Source of the DNA: Megasphaera sp.
GTDB taxonomy: Bacteria; Bacillota; Negativicutes; Veillonellales; Megasphaeraceae
Direction: 5' to 3'
DNA: 33,145 nucleotides
Assembly (NCBI GenBank): GCA_022486585.1
Contig: JAKVKI010000021.1
Location: 1 to 33,145 of the forward strand
Positions 17,237-24,947 of this stretch are shown one piece after another (within the stretch, counting starts at the first letter, position 1; each line of letters starts with the position of its first letter). The notes under the pieces were generated by a model. That model was not told where the DNA came from. It searched no databases and was given only the letters and a program-made list of their open reading frames with translations. The translations under genes and the position numbers were made by a program.

Positions 17237-18673
17237 TTAGCCGCTGATTTTCTGCTGATGCAGACACGTTTCTTCCCAGACCTGTTTGCCCGCAATGCCC
17301 GGAGCGGTCATTTCACTTGGTGACAATATGATCTGTACTTGTTCCTTTGTCAAATACTGCCGTTCAAGAATAATGTCACGGATCGGGCGGCCTGTATGGT
17401 AGGCTTCCTTCGCCAGCATCGATGCCCGTTCATAGCCGATATGAGGCAGCAAAGCCGTCACGATACCAACAGAATGATCGACCCAATACTGACATTGTGA
17501 TTCATTGGCTTCCAAACCGGTCAGCAAATTCTTGACAAATAAATTGACAGAATTGGTCAAATACTGCATCGAGTGGAAGAGGTTAAACGCCATGACCGGT
17601 TCCATGACATTCAATTCAAACTGGCCATTTTCAACAGCCATACTGACAGCCATATCATTACCGATGACCTGATAACACGTCTGATCAAGAACTTCTGCCA
17701 TAACCGGATTGACTTTGCCCGGCATAATAGAGGACCCGGGCTGACGGGCCGGCAACTTCAATTCATTGAGGCCGCACCGGGGACCAGACGCCATGAGACG
17801 GAAATCATTGGCCATTTTAATGAGAACCAGAGCCGTGCACTTCATGGCTGCAGATACGTCTGCAAACCCATCTGTATTATTAGTCATATCTATGAGGTTC
17901 GACGCCGTGACGAACATTTCACCGCTCAAGAAGGATAATTTTTTCGATACGGCTTTGATATATGCCGGTTCGGCATTCAAGCCCGTGCCAACAGCGGTGC
18001 CGCCCATATTAATAGTATGGACCCCTTCTACGGCCCGTTCGATCCGTTTACGGCCGCGATGTACAGCTGCGGCATAAGACGCCATTTCCTGTCCCAGCGT
18101 AATAGGCACTGCATCCTGCAAATGCGTACGCCCCATCTTGATGACATCACGAAATTCTTCGCTTTTTGCTTCCAGACCTTCTTCTAAGCCCTGCAATGCT
18201 GCTACCATTTTTTTACTTTTAATGATGAGGCAGACCTTCATGCTCGTTGGAAATACATCGTTCGTCGACTGCGCCATGTTGGCATGATTGTTCGGTGAAA
18301 CAATATCATACCGCCCCTTTGGTTTGCCGAGGATTTCCAAGGCCCGATTGCAGAGGACTTCATTCATATTCATGTTGACAGAGGTACCGGCACCGCCTTG
18401 AATCGGATCGACTGGGAACTGATCCAGGAACCGGCCTTCCATGACTTCGCCTGCCGCTTGGACCAGCGCTTTGCCGATGCGGGAATTGAGCCGGCCTGTT
18501 TCCATATTGGCCAGTGCCGCCGCTTTTTTGACCATAGCCATGGATTTGATGAAATCCGGATCCAGCTTTTCCCCTGTAATATGGAAATTTTCCATTGCCC
18601 GCATCGTCTGTACACCATAGTATACTGTATCCGGTACATTCATTTCGCCTAAAAAATCATGTTCTTTTCTCAT
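17237..18673 (-). CDS. aspA: Aspartate ammonia-lyase
   Basis: AspA splits aspartate into fumarate and ammonia, feeding the reductive succinate/propionate side of fermentation or nitrogen release. The 478-residue protein shows the superfamily signature GSSIMPGKVNP (residues ~313-323), GAGTSVNMNMNEVLCNRALE, and TGRTHLQDA-like MGRTHLQDAVPITLGQE, a form typical of aspartases rather than fumarase C, which usually reads HLMDATP. The start at 18673 (MRKEHDF) has GGGAGG 7 bases upstream; the ORF can be opened further but without a ribosome site. It has its own promoter with a large palindrome over it and a strong terminator after it, so it is transcribed alone. Confidence 0.94.
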   Translation of the reverse strand: MRKEHDFLGEMNVPDTVYYGVQTMRAMENFHITGEKLDPDFIKSMAMVKKAAALANMETGRLNSRIGKALVQAAGEVMEGRFLDQFPVDPIQGGAGTSVNMNMNEVLCNRALEILGKPKGRYDIVSPNNHANMAQSTNDVFPTSMKVCLIIKSKKMVAALQGLEEGLEAKSEEFRDVIKMGRTHLQDAVPITLGQEMASYAAAVHRGRKRIERAVEGVHTINMGGTAVGTGLNAEPAYIKAVSKKLSFLSGEMFVTASNLIDMTNNTDGFADVSAAMKCTALVLIKMANDFRLMASGPRCGLNELKLPARQPGSSIMPGKVNPVMAEVLDQTCYQVIGNDMAVSMAVENGQFELNVMEPVMAFNLFHSMQYLTNSVNLFVKNLLTGLEANESQCQYWVDHSVGIVTALLPHIGYERASMLAKEAYHTGRPIRDIILERQYLTKEQVQIILSPSEMTAPGIAGKQVWEETCLHQQKISG

Positions 18674-18762
18674 CCTGATTCCTCCCTGACTCAACTCATA
18701 TATATCACATGATGACTACGTTCCAACTATTACATTTCCCCGTTTTCCTGCGCTTCTTTTTT

Positions 18763-18787
18763 CTTATTGTATACAGTATACAATAAG
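18763..18787. promoter_or_regulatory. 25-base perfect palindrome, probable operator of aspA
   Basis: Arms CTTATTGTATAC and GTATACAATAAG flank a single central A. The site covers the -10 and part of the spacer of the aspA promoter, a position expected for a repressor. TTGTATACAA-type cores are bound by several GntR-like regulators, but no regulator gene is adjacent. Confidence 0.72.
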
Positions 18788-18796
18788 TAGTGTAAA
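18768..18796 (-). promoter_or_regulatory. Promoter of aspA
   Basis: TTTACA (18791-18796) and TATACA (18768-18773) are 17 bases apart on the - strand. The -10 is inside the palindrome. Confidence 0.55.
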
Positions 18797-18847
18797 AGAC
18801 CTACTGCATATGCATCCATTACTGTCCCCTCGCTTCCCCCTCTTCAT

Positions 18848-18912
18848 ATTTGACAAAAGACGCTGTTGAAATAAGCTTCAACAGCGTCTTTGCCGAACTG
18901 ACTATTAACTTT
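18848..18912 (-). ncRNA. Candidate short RNA between hydA and aspA
   Basis: A consensus promoter at 18919-18947 would start a transcript near 18912 that ends at the strong hairpin at 18856-18891, giving an RNA of about 60-65 bases with no open reading frame. It could be a small RNA or an attenuated leader of aspA. It is inferred only from the promoter and terminator. Confidence 0.35.
18856..18891. terminator. Strong terminator downstream of the hydCBA operon
   Basis: A 15-base perfect stem (AAAGACGCTGTTGAA with TTCAACAGCGTCTTT) has a 6-base loop and is followed on the - strand by TTTTGTC. It lies 110 bases beyond the hydA stop. Confidence 0.88.
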
Positions 18913-18918
18913 AGCTAT

Positions 18919-18947
18919 ATCATACGTCTCCGTAGTCCTTCTGTCAA
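18919..18947 (-). promoter_or_regulatory. Consensus promoter without an adjacent gene
   Basis: TTGACA (18942-18947) and TATGAT (18919-18924) are exactly 17 bases apart on the - strand. The next element downstream is a terminator only about 20 bases past the predicted start. Confidence 0.65.
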
Positions 18948-19000
18948 TCATTTATAGTTATGCTTTACAGTTCTTTTATAATTTAATACGCTCTCCTCAT

Positions 19001-20728
19001 TTATAACCGGTGCTGCGCCTTATAATACGTATGTAGCAACTGATGGGATTTCTGCCCCAACGGTTCGCCCAGGAAGTTCTTATACAAGGCAATGATTTCA
19101 GGATTTTCATGAGATTTACGGATCCTGCTCAGATCATCGATGCGATAGAGTGCTTCCATGCGTTTACGCTTAATGGCCATACTCGTCGGCACTGGCTGAC
19201 CGCCGCCGCCAATACAGCCGCCGGGACAAGCCATGATTTCAATGAAATCGTACGGTGCCGTACCGGCCCGAACCTTGTCCATCATCTTCTGTGCTGACCC
19301 CAGCGAATTGCAGACGGCAACACGGACAGTATGTTCCCCAATATGGATGATCGCTTCTTTGGCCTGATACAATCCGCGAACTGCCGTATATTCTATATTC
19401 TTCAAATCCTCACCGGTCACGACATCAGCTACGGTCCGCAGTGCTGCTTCCATGACGCCGCCACTGGTCCCAAAAATAACGCCGGCACCTGAGCCGGTAC
19501 CCAGGGGATTATCAAATTCGCTTTCTTTCAGCGTCTTGAAATCGATACCGTCTTCCCGAAGCATCCGACCTAATTCACGGGTCGTAATGGAAATATCCAC
19601 ATCCTGATATCCTGAATCACGGAGCTGCGGACGAACACATTCTGCTTTTTTTGCTGTACAGGGCATAATAGAAACGCTGACGATTTTTTCCGGATTGATT
19701 TTTGCCATCTGTGCCCAATACGTTTTAACGATAGCACCGAACATACCTTGCGGCGATTTAGCTGTCGACAAATGCTCCAGCATATCCGGATATTTCAATT
19801 CACACATATTGACCCAGCCAGGACTGCACGACGTAATCATCGGCAGGACGCCATGGTGTTGCAAGCGATGCAAGAATTCATGGCCTTCTTCAATAATCGT
19901 CAGATCAGCACTGAAATCCGTATCAAAAACCCGGTCAAATCCCAGGCTCCGAATAGCAGAGGTCATTTTCCCCGTCACGATGCTGCCCGGTTCCATGCCC
20001 ATTTCTTCCCCTAAGGCTACGCGAACAGACGGAGCGATCTGACAGACAACGACTTTATCCGGATCATGAAGAGCTTTCCAGACGCGGTATGTATCGTCTT
20101 TTTCTACGATTGCACCGGTCGGACAGAGGCTGGCACATTGACCGCAATACGAACAAGCTACTTTTGACAAGTCTTGTTCAAACGCCGGCGCTACTTCAGC
20201 ATTGAAGCCGCGACGGGCAAAGCTGTATACGTGCATCTGCTGGACATCACGGCAAACACGAATGCACCGGCCGCACAAAATACATTTGCTCTGATCACGG
20301 ACCAGGCAGGGATTCGAATCATCTATCGTGTGCATCTTCATGGCACCGCCGTCAAAGCGCCGCGTCCGTACACCCAGCGCCGCTGCCATGGTCTGCAACT
20401 CGCAGTCGCCATTTTTCTGACAGGACAGACAGTCCTTCGGATGATTTGCCAGCAACAATTCCATGACCATGCGCCGGGCATGACGCACCTTTTCCGTATT
20501 CGTCTTAACTACCATCCCTTCGGCTACAGGGTAGCAGCAACTCGCTACAAGACTGCGGGCACCACTGACTTCACAAATACAGAGGCGACAGGCCCCTTCC
20601 GGCACTAAGTCCGGATGATAGCATAGTGTAGGGATATAGATACCGGCAGACTGCGCCGCTTCTAGTACAGTAGACCCTTTTGAAGCCGTGACAGTAATGC
20701 CGTTGATTGTTAGTGTTACTGTTTCCAT
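19001..20728 (-). CDS. hydA: [FeFe] hydrogenase catalytic subunit (HydA/HndD type)
   Basis: This subunit makes or uses H2 at the H-cluster. In the 575 residues I see, in order, an N-terminal [2Fe-2S] domain (Cys36, 47, 50, 64), a His-Cys [4Fe-4S] site (His96, Cys100, 103, 109), a two-cluster ferredoxin domain (CILCGRCIRVC near 149-159 and CSYCGQCASLC near 192-202), and the H-domain with L1 TSCSPGW (299-305), L2 MPCTAKKAE (355-363) and L3 MACPGGCIGGGGQP (499-512), then a C-terminal small-subunit-like tail. L1 has one Cys followed by Ser, not the usual CC. Together with the NuoF- and NuoE-like subunits upstream it forms a soluble trimeric enzyme of the kind that can couple ferredoxin and NADH oxidation. 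It starts 15 bases after hydB, with AAGGGGG upstream. Confidence 0.95.
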   Translation of the reverse strand: METVTLTINGITVTASKGSTVLEAAQSAGIYIPTLCYHPDLVPEGACRLCICEVSGARSLVASCCYPVAEGMVVKTNTEKVRHARRMVMELLLANHPKDCLSCQKNGDCELQTMAAALGVRTRRFDGGAMKMHTIDDSNPCLVRDQSKCILCGRCIRVCRDVQQMHVYSFARRGFNAEVAPAFEQDLSKVACSYCGQCASLCPTGAIVEKDDTYRVWKALHDPDKVVVCQIAPSVRVALGEEMGMEPGSIVTGKMTSAIRSLGFDRVFDTDFSADLTIIEEGHEFLHRLQHHGVLPMITSCSPGWVNMCELKYPDMLEHLSTAKSPQGMFGAIVKTYWAQMAKINPEKIVSVSIMPCTAKKAECVRPQLRDSGYQDVDISITTRELGRMLREDGIDFKTLKESEFDNPLGTGSGAGVIFGTSGGVMEAALRTVADVVTGEDLKNIEYTAVRGLYQAKEAIIHIGEHTVRVAVCNSLGSAQKMMDKVRAGTAPYDFIEIMACPGGCIGGGGQPVPTSMAIKRKRMEALYRIDDLSRIRKSHENPEIIALYKNFLGEPLGQKSHQLLHTYYKAQHRL

Positions 20729-20743
20729 AATATATCGTCCCCC

Positions 20744-22639
20744 TTATTCATTCACGATGGCATGGAACGGACATTTTTCAAAACAAGTGCCGCACTTGAT
20801 GCACAGAGCCGTATTGATGACATGCTGTTCTTTTACTTCGCCTGTAATCGCATTGGCCGGACAGTTCCGTTCACACAAGCCACAGCCTTTGCAGTCTTCT
20901 GTGATGACGTAGTTCAGCAAATCAGCGCAAGCGCCGGCAGGACAGCGTTTTTCTTCAATATGAGCTTTATATTCATCGGCAAAGTATTTCATCGTACTCA
21001 GTACCGGGTTCGGTGCCGTCTGGCCCAGCCCGCAGAGCGCAGAGGCTTTGATACTCAGCGCCAAATCCTGTAATAAGTCATAATCAGCACGACTGCCCAG
21101 TCCTTGGGTAATGCGCGTCAGGATTTCCAGCATGCGCATCGTCCCTTCACGACAGGGAACGCATTTGCCACATGATTCAGACTGCGTAAACGTAACAAAG
21201 AATTTAGCCACATCGACCATACAGGTCATTTCATCCATGACGACCAAGCCACCAGAGCCCATCATAGCACCGATGCTGGACAGCGAATCGAAGTCGACTG
21301 GTGTATCAAGCATTTTATCTGGAAGACAGCCGCCAGACGGGCCACCGATCTGGACCGCTTTGAATTTCTTGCCGTTAGGGATACCGCCGCCAATATCAAA
21401 AATAATTTCTCGCATAGAAATCCCCATAGGCACTTCGGCCAAGCCTGTATTATTGATTTTGCCAGTCAAGGCAAATACTTTCGTACCCGGTGATTTTTCT
21501 GTGCCGATGGAATTGAACCAGTCTGAACCCTTGCGGATGATACTGGCCACATTGGCCCATGTTTCTACGTTGTTATTATTCGTCGGTTTGCCCCACAGGC
21601 CACAATTCGCCGGGAACGGCGGGCGGGGATGCGGCATGCCGCGGCGGCCTTCGATAGAGGCAATGAGCGCTGTTTCTTCACCGCAGACAAAGGCACCGGC
21701 GCCTTTTTTAATATGGATCTTAAAGCTAAAATCACTGCCAAGAATATGATCGCCTAAGAGCCCCATTTCCTCCGCCTGTGCAATCGCCACTTCCAAGCGA
21801 TGAATCGCCAGCGGATATTCGGCACGACAGTAAATGTAGGCTTCATCAGCACCGATTGCATAGCCGCCAATACTCATCCCTTCCAACACAGAATGAGGAT
21901 CCCCTTCGAGAACACTGCGATCCATAAAGGCACCGGGGTCGCCTTCGTCGGCATTACAGATGATATATTTTTTATTACCAGCCGCATCATGGCAGAATTG
22001 CCATTTTTTGCCAGTTGGGAACCCTGCGCCGCCACGACCGCGCAAGCCGGATTTTTTCATTTCATCAATGACCTCCTGCTGAGACAGGGTCAACGCTTTT
22101 GCCAGGCCCTGATAGCCTTCGGTCGCAATATATTCATTGATATTTTCCGGATCAATAACACCACACCGGGCTAGGACGCGGCGCACTTGTTTCTTGTAGA
22201 ATGGCACTTCATCATTAGTTAAAATATGCTGTTTAGAAACAGGATCCCTGTATAATAAATCTTCTACAACGGTCCCTTGTAACACATGCTGTTCTATGAT
22301 CGTCTTGGCATCAGCTGCCTTGACGTGCACATAGAAAGTACCTTCCGGATAGATCGTAACGATCGGCCCGTTTTCACAAAAGCCATGACAGCCTGTTTGG
22401 ATCAATTGTACTGTTTCCGTCAGTCCGTGCGCTTCTATTTCCTGCCGAATACGTTTCTGCAGATTCTGTGAATTCGAAGCCACGCAAGCCGTACCGCCAC
22501 AGACCAAAATCTGTTTCTGTACGTCATGTTTATTGATATCTACGGCCTGGACCGGACATTTTTCTGCACCCTTTTTGCGAGGCTTCATTTGGGCCTGCAA
22601 GGAATCATGCAATGTATTGAGTTCCGCTATTGATTTCAT
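20744..22639 (-). CDS. hydB: [FeFe] hydrogenase flavin/NADH-binding subunit (NuoF-like)
   Basis: The 631-residue protein holds FMN and binds NAD(H). It has an N-terminal thioredoxin-like [2Fe-2S] domain (Cys47, 52, 84, 88), a NuoF core with GLRGRGGAGFPTGKKW and NADEGDPGAFMDRS, an SLBB segment, the [4Fe-4S] motif SCGKCVPCREGT near 489-500, and a C-terminal double [4Fe-4S] ferredoxin domain (CKGCGLCERNC and CIKCGTCFEKC). That extra ferredoxin domain is the HydB layout, not respiratory complex I. The chosen ATG at 22639 is 10 bases from GAAGGG; an in-frame ATG at 22663 is possible. It lies between hydC and hydA in one operon and likely carries the electron-bifurcating site, an inference from characterised relatives. 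Confidence 0.95.
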   Translation of the reverse strand: MKSIAELNTLHDSLQAQMKPRKKGAEKCPVQAVDINKHDVQKQILVCGGTACVASNSQNLQKRIRQEIEAHGLTETVQLIQTGCHGFCENGPIVTIYPEGTFYVHVKAADAKTIIEQHVLQGTVVEDLLYRDPVSKQHILTNDEVPFYKKQVRRVLARCGVIDPENINEYIATEGYQGLAKALTLSQQEVIDEMKKSGLRGRGGAGFPTGKKWQFCHDAAGNKKYIICNADEGDPGAFMDRSVLEGDPHSVLEGMSIGGYAIGADEAYIYCRAEYPLAIHRLEVAIAQAEEMGLLGDHILGSDFSFKIHIKKGAGAFVCGEETALIASIEGRRGMPHPRPPFPANCGLWGKPTNNNNVETWANVASIIRKGSDWFNSIGTEKSPGTKVFALTGKINNTGLAEVPMGISMREIIFDIGGGIPNGKKFKAVQIGGPSGGCLPDKMLDTPVDFDSLSSIGAMMGSGGLVVMDEMTCMVDVAKFFVTFTQSESCGKCVPCREGTMRMLEILTRITQGLGSRADYDLLQDLALSIKASALCGLGQTAPNPVLSTMKYFADEYKAHIEEKRCPAGACADLLNYVITEDCKGCGLCERNCPANAITGEVKEQHVINTALCIKCGTCFEKCPFHAIVNE

Positions 22640-22686
22640 GATAAGTCGTCCCTTCTTCATCAATGTATTGGCCTTGTTAGTTTATC

Positions 22687-23169
22687 TTATTTATAGCGGG
22701 CCAGTATTTTGGGAATTTCATCCGGTGTGAGCCGCCCATACGTTTCACCGTTTACCTGCATGACCGGCGCCATGCCGCAAGCTCCGAGACAGGCAATGGT
22801 TTCCAGCGTAAATTTCCGATCATCTGTCGTATTGCCGGCCTTGATGTCCAGTTGTTTTTCTAAAGCAGCCAATATATGTTTGCCGCCTCGAACGTGACAA
22901 GCCGTTCCCTGACAACAACGGATGATATTACGGCCTCGGGGATTCAAATGGAACTGTGAATAAAATGTAACGACACCATATACCTCTGAAATAGGTACGT
23001 GCAGCGCTTCAGCAATATAAACCAACGCCGGTCGCGGTAAATAATTGAACAATTCCTGTACATCCTGCAATACAGCAATCAGTACGCCGTCCTGGTCCTT
23101 ATATTTAGCCAGGATTTCATCAATATTTTCCTTTTTTTCATTGAACTCCCTTTCATGCATACTTGTCAT
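22687..23169 (-). CDS. hydC: [FeFe] hydrogenase NuoE-like subunit
   Basis: The 160-residue protein is a NuoE-type [2Fe-2S] thioredoxin-like subunit. The cluster cysteines are in RCCQGTACHVRGG and ACLGACGMAPVM, and VYGVVTFYSQFHLNPRG marks the family. It passes electrons between the flavin subunit HydB and the rest of the complex. The start at 23169 is chosen because GGGG lies 5 bases upstream; in-frame starts at 23190 and 23160 are less well spaced. It is first in the hydCBA operon, 47 bases before hydB. Confidence 0.94.
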   Translation of the reverse strand: MTSMHEREFNEKKENIDEILAKYKDQDGVLIAVLQDVQELFNYLPRPALVYIAEALHVPISEVYGVVTFYSQFHLNPRGRNIIRCCQGTACHVRGGKHILAALEKQLDIKAGNTTDDRKFTLETIACLGACGMAPVMQVNGETYGRLTPDEIPKILARYK

Positions 23170-23249
23170 CTGTACCCCTTCTTTCCTCATATTACTTCAT
23201 TTGCCTTTTTGACATACTAAACTTTTAATTATTGCATTGTTTACTTATA

Positions 23250-23277
23250 ATTATATAACTTTATGTGACTTTGTAAA
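23250..23277 (-). promoter_or_regulatory. Promoter of the hydCBA operon
   Basis: TTTACA (23272-23277) and a perfect TATAAT (23250-23255) are 16 bases apart in a very A/T-rich stretch, with a start near 23243. I see no convincing Rex site here. Confidence 0.6.
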
Positions 23278-23301
23278 TATATTTTTATCGTTATCTCTTG
23301 G

Positions 23302-23350
23302 AAAAACAAAAAAGGATGTATAGAATATTATGCATATTCCGTACATCCTT
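23302..23350 (-). terminator. Terminator of the CoA-transferase gene
   Basis: AAGGATGTA pairs with TACATCCTT and GAATAT with ATATTC inside it. On the - strand the stem is followed by a T-rich run (TTTTTTGTTTTT). Confidence 0.9.
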
Positions 23351-23366
23351 ATATATATATTTATAG

Positions 23367-24716
23367 TTATTTTTTATTACTTTGACGCCAAATCTTCATA
23401 TCGTCGGCAGCCTGGATGAGCTCTTCCCGGAAATCCGGATGAGCAATACTGATAAGCCGTTCTGCCCGTTCCCACGTAGAGGCACCCATCATATTGACGA
23501 TACCGTATTCCGTTGCCAGGAGATGCGTTGTCGAACGGGGATCCGTCGCAATCGTCCCTGGCAGGAAGGTCGGGCGGATACGGGAACCGATTTTCCCAGT
23601 GTGATGATCCTTGAAGGTAGATCGCATGGCAATGATACTCTTGCCGCCATGGGAATGATATGCCCCTTCCGTAAAATCAAGCTGACCGCCAGAACCACTA
23701 ATATGATGGATCCCTGACGATTCAGCGGACACTTGTCCGTACAGATCCACTTCCAGGCAGTTATTGATGGAAATGAAATTATCGATAGAAGCAATGACAG
23801 CCGGTTCGTTCACATAATCGACGGGATATGCCGCCAAGAAGGGGTTATCATCGAGCCAGTCGTATAACTCTTGTGTGCCCAAGCAGAACGACCAGGCGCC
23901 ACGGCCGGGATCAATGACTTTTTTCTTATTCGTCATGCGTCCTTTTTTATACATTTCCAGGAACGCATCGACAAGCATTTCCGTATGGAAACCAAGATCC
24001 TGCAAATCCGAATCAGCCAGCATCGCACCAATGGTATTAGGCAAACTGCCAATCCCTAACTGCAGCGTTGCTCCATTAGGGATTTCATTGACGATGAGCG
24101 ATGCGATTTTCCGGTCAATGTCATCACCTGTCGTGAAGGGAATGGTCGCAATGGGCATATTGCCAGCTTCTACGACAGCATCGACATCTGATATATGGAT
24201 ACAATGTCCATACCCGCCAAGACAGCGCGGCACTGCTTCATTGACTTCCAAAATGACTTTCTTGGCCTTCTTGCAAATAGCATCACTGGCAGATACGGAA
24301 GGACCGAAAGTAAAATATCCATGTTCATCCATTGGAGACACGACGAGCATCGCTACATCCACATCGAGAAGGTCACGGTACATGCCCGGTTCGTTATGAT
24401 AGGACATAGGCGTAAAAAACACCCGTTTTTGTGCTGCTAATGCACGGTCATAGCCGCTCATATGCCAGCTCATGACAGTAAACGCATCACGATCCGGATC
24501 TTGTTCGATAACTTCCCGTTTATTTACAGTAATACAGGTGCGGATCTTCACATCCTGCAACTCCTCTTTACGAGCTGCTAAAGCTTTATCGAGCAAAATC
24601 GGTTCAGCCGTCCCCATACCATAGTCGACCCAGTCTCCTGTTTTGACGACTTTTACCGCGTTCTCCGGTGTCGTCAGCTTTTGCCGGTATACATCTGTCC
24701 ATTGCGACATATTCAT
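23367..24716 (-). CDS. Butyryl-CoA/4-hydroxybutyrate-type acetate CoA-transferase
   Basis: The 449-residue protein belongs to the acetyl-CoA hydrolase/transferase family. Landmarks are LQLGIGSLPNTIGAML, FHTEMLVDAF with the likely catalytic Glu246 that forms the CoA thioester, and the glycine-rich SGSGGQLDFTEGA typical of the butyryl-CoA:acetate and 4-hydroxybutyrate CoA-transferase branch. It would move CoA between an acyl-CoA and acetate, releasing butyrate or a related acid and regaining acetyl-CoA, in the cytoplasm. Exact acyl specificity cannot be read. AAAGGA lies 6 bases before the ATG. It is transcribed alone, from a promoter overlapped by a palindrome, and sits beside the hydrogenase operon, which fits butyrate and H2 fermentation. 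Confidence 0.85.
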   Translation of the reverse strand: MNMSQWTDVYRQKLTTPENAVKVVKTGDWVDYGMGTAEPILLDKALAARKEELQDVKIRTCITVNKREVIEQDPDRDAFTVMSWHMSGYDRALAAQKRVFFTPMSYHNEPGMYRDLLDVDVAMLVVSPMDEHGYFTFGPSVSASDAICKKAKKVILEVNEAVPRCLGGYGHCIHISDVDAVVEAGNMPIATIPFTTGDDIDRKIASLIVNEIPNGATLQLGIGSLPNTIGAMLADSDLQDLGFHTEMLVDAFLEMYKKGRMTNKKKVIDPGRGAWSFCLGTQELYDWLDDNPFLAAYPVDYVNEPAVIASIDNFISINNCLEVDLYGQVSAESSGIHHISGSGGQLDFTEGAYHSHGGKSIIAMRSTFKDHHTGKIGSRIRPTFLPGTIATDPRSTTHLLATEYGIVNMMGASTWERAERLISIAHPDFREELIQAADDMKIWRQSNKK

Positions 24717-24787
24717 TCATCGTCCTTTCTGTTTTCCTCTTAGAAGGAGTATGCATTACAATCCTACGTTCTCGCTTTCACAAATTC

Positions 24788-24816
24788 ATTATATGCCATA
24801 TTAAACGTTTAAGCAA
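24788..24816 (-). promoter_or_regulatory. Promoter of the CoA-transferase gene
   Basis: TTGCTT (24811-24816) and a perfect TATAAT (24788-24793) are 17 bases apart on the - strand. Confidence 0.65.
24801..24812. promoter_or_regulatory. Palindromic operator candidate TTAAACGTTTAA
   Basis: A perfect 12-base palindrome fills much of the -35/-10 spacer of the CoA-transferase promoter and touches its -35, a repressor position. It shares the AAACGTTTAA core with the sites upstream of ilvC and ilvD. It also fits the inner TTAA-N4-TTAA of Rex sites, but the outer bases do not match Rex. Confidence 0.5.
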
Positions 24817-24896
24817 GCGTAAAACGCAATAGTGCTATACAAATATAGCATCGATAATTAGGGAATACTATACCTGATCCATCGTTGCCACCCTGC

Positions 24897-24934
24897 AAAA
24901 AAAGCTCTGCTGCAATGTATCTGCAACAGAGCTT
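24897..24934 (-). terminator. Terminator of the EF-G-like gene
   Basis: AAGCTCTG/CAGAGCTT plus TGCA/TGCA with one mismatch form a stem that on the - strand is followed by seven T. Confidence 0.9.
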
Positions 24935-24947
24935 CCTGAGGAGGGAT

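Noticed and set aside
19001-23169. Respiratory complex I (nuoE, nuoF, nuoG) genes
   Set aside because: The third subunit has the L1, L2 and L3 H-cluster motifs and the NuoF-like subunit has a C-terminal ferredoxin domain, so this is a hydrogenase.
24801-24812. Rex operator at the CoA-transferase promoter
   Set aside because: The inner TTAA-N4-TTAA fits, but the outer TTG and CAA bases are missing, so I keep it only as a general palindrome.
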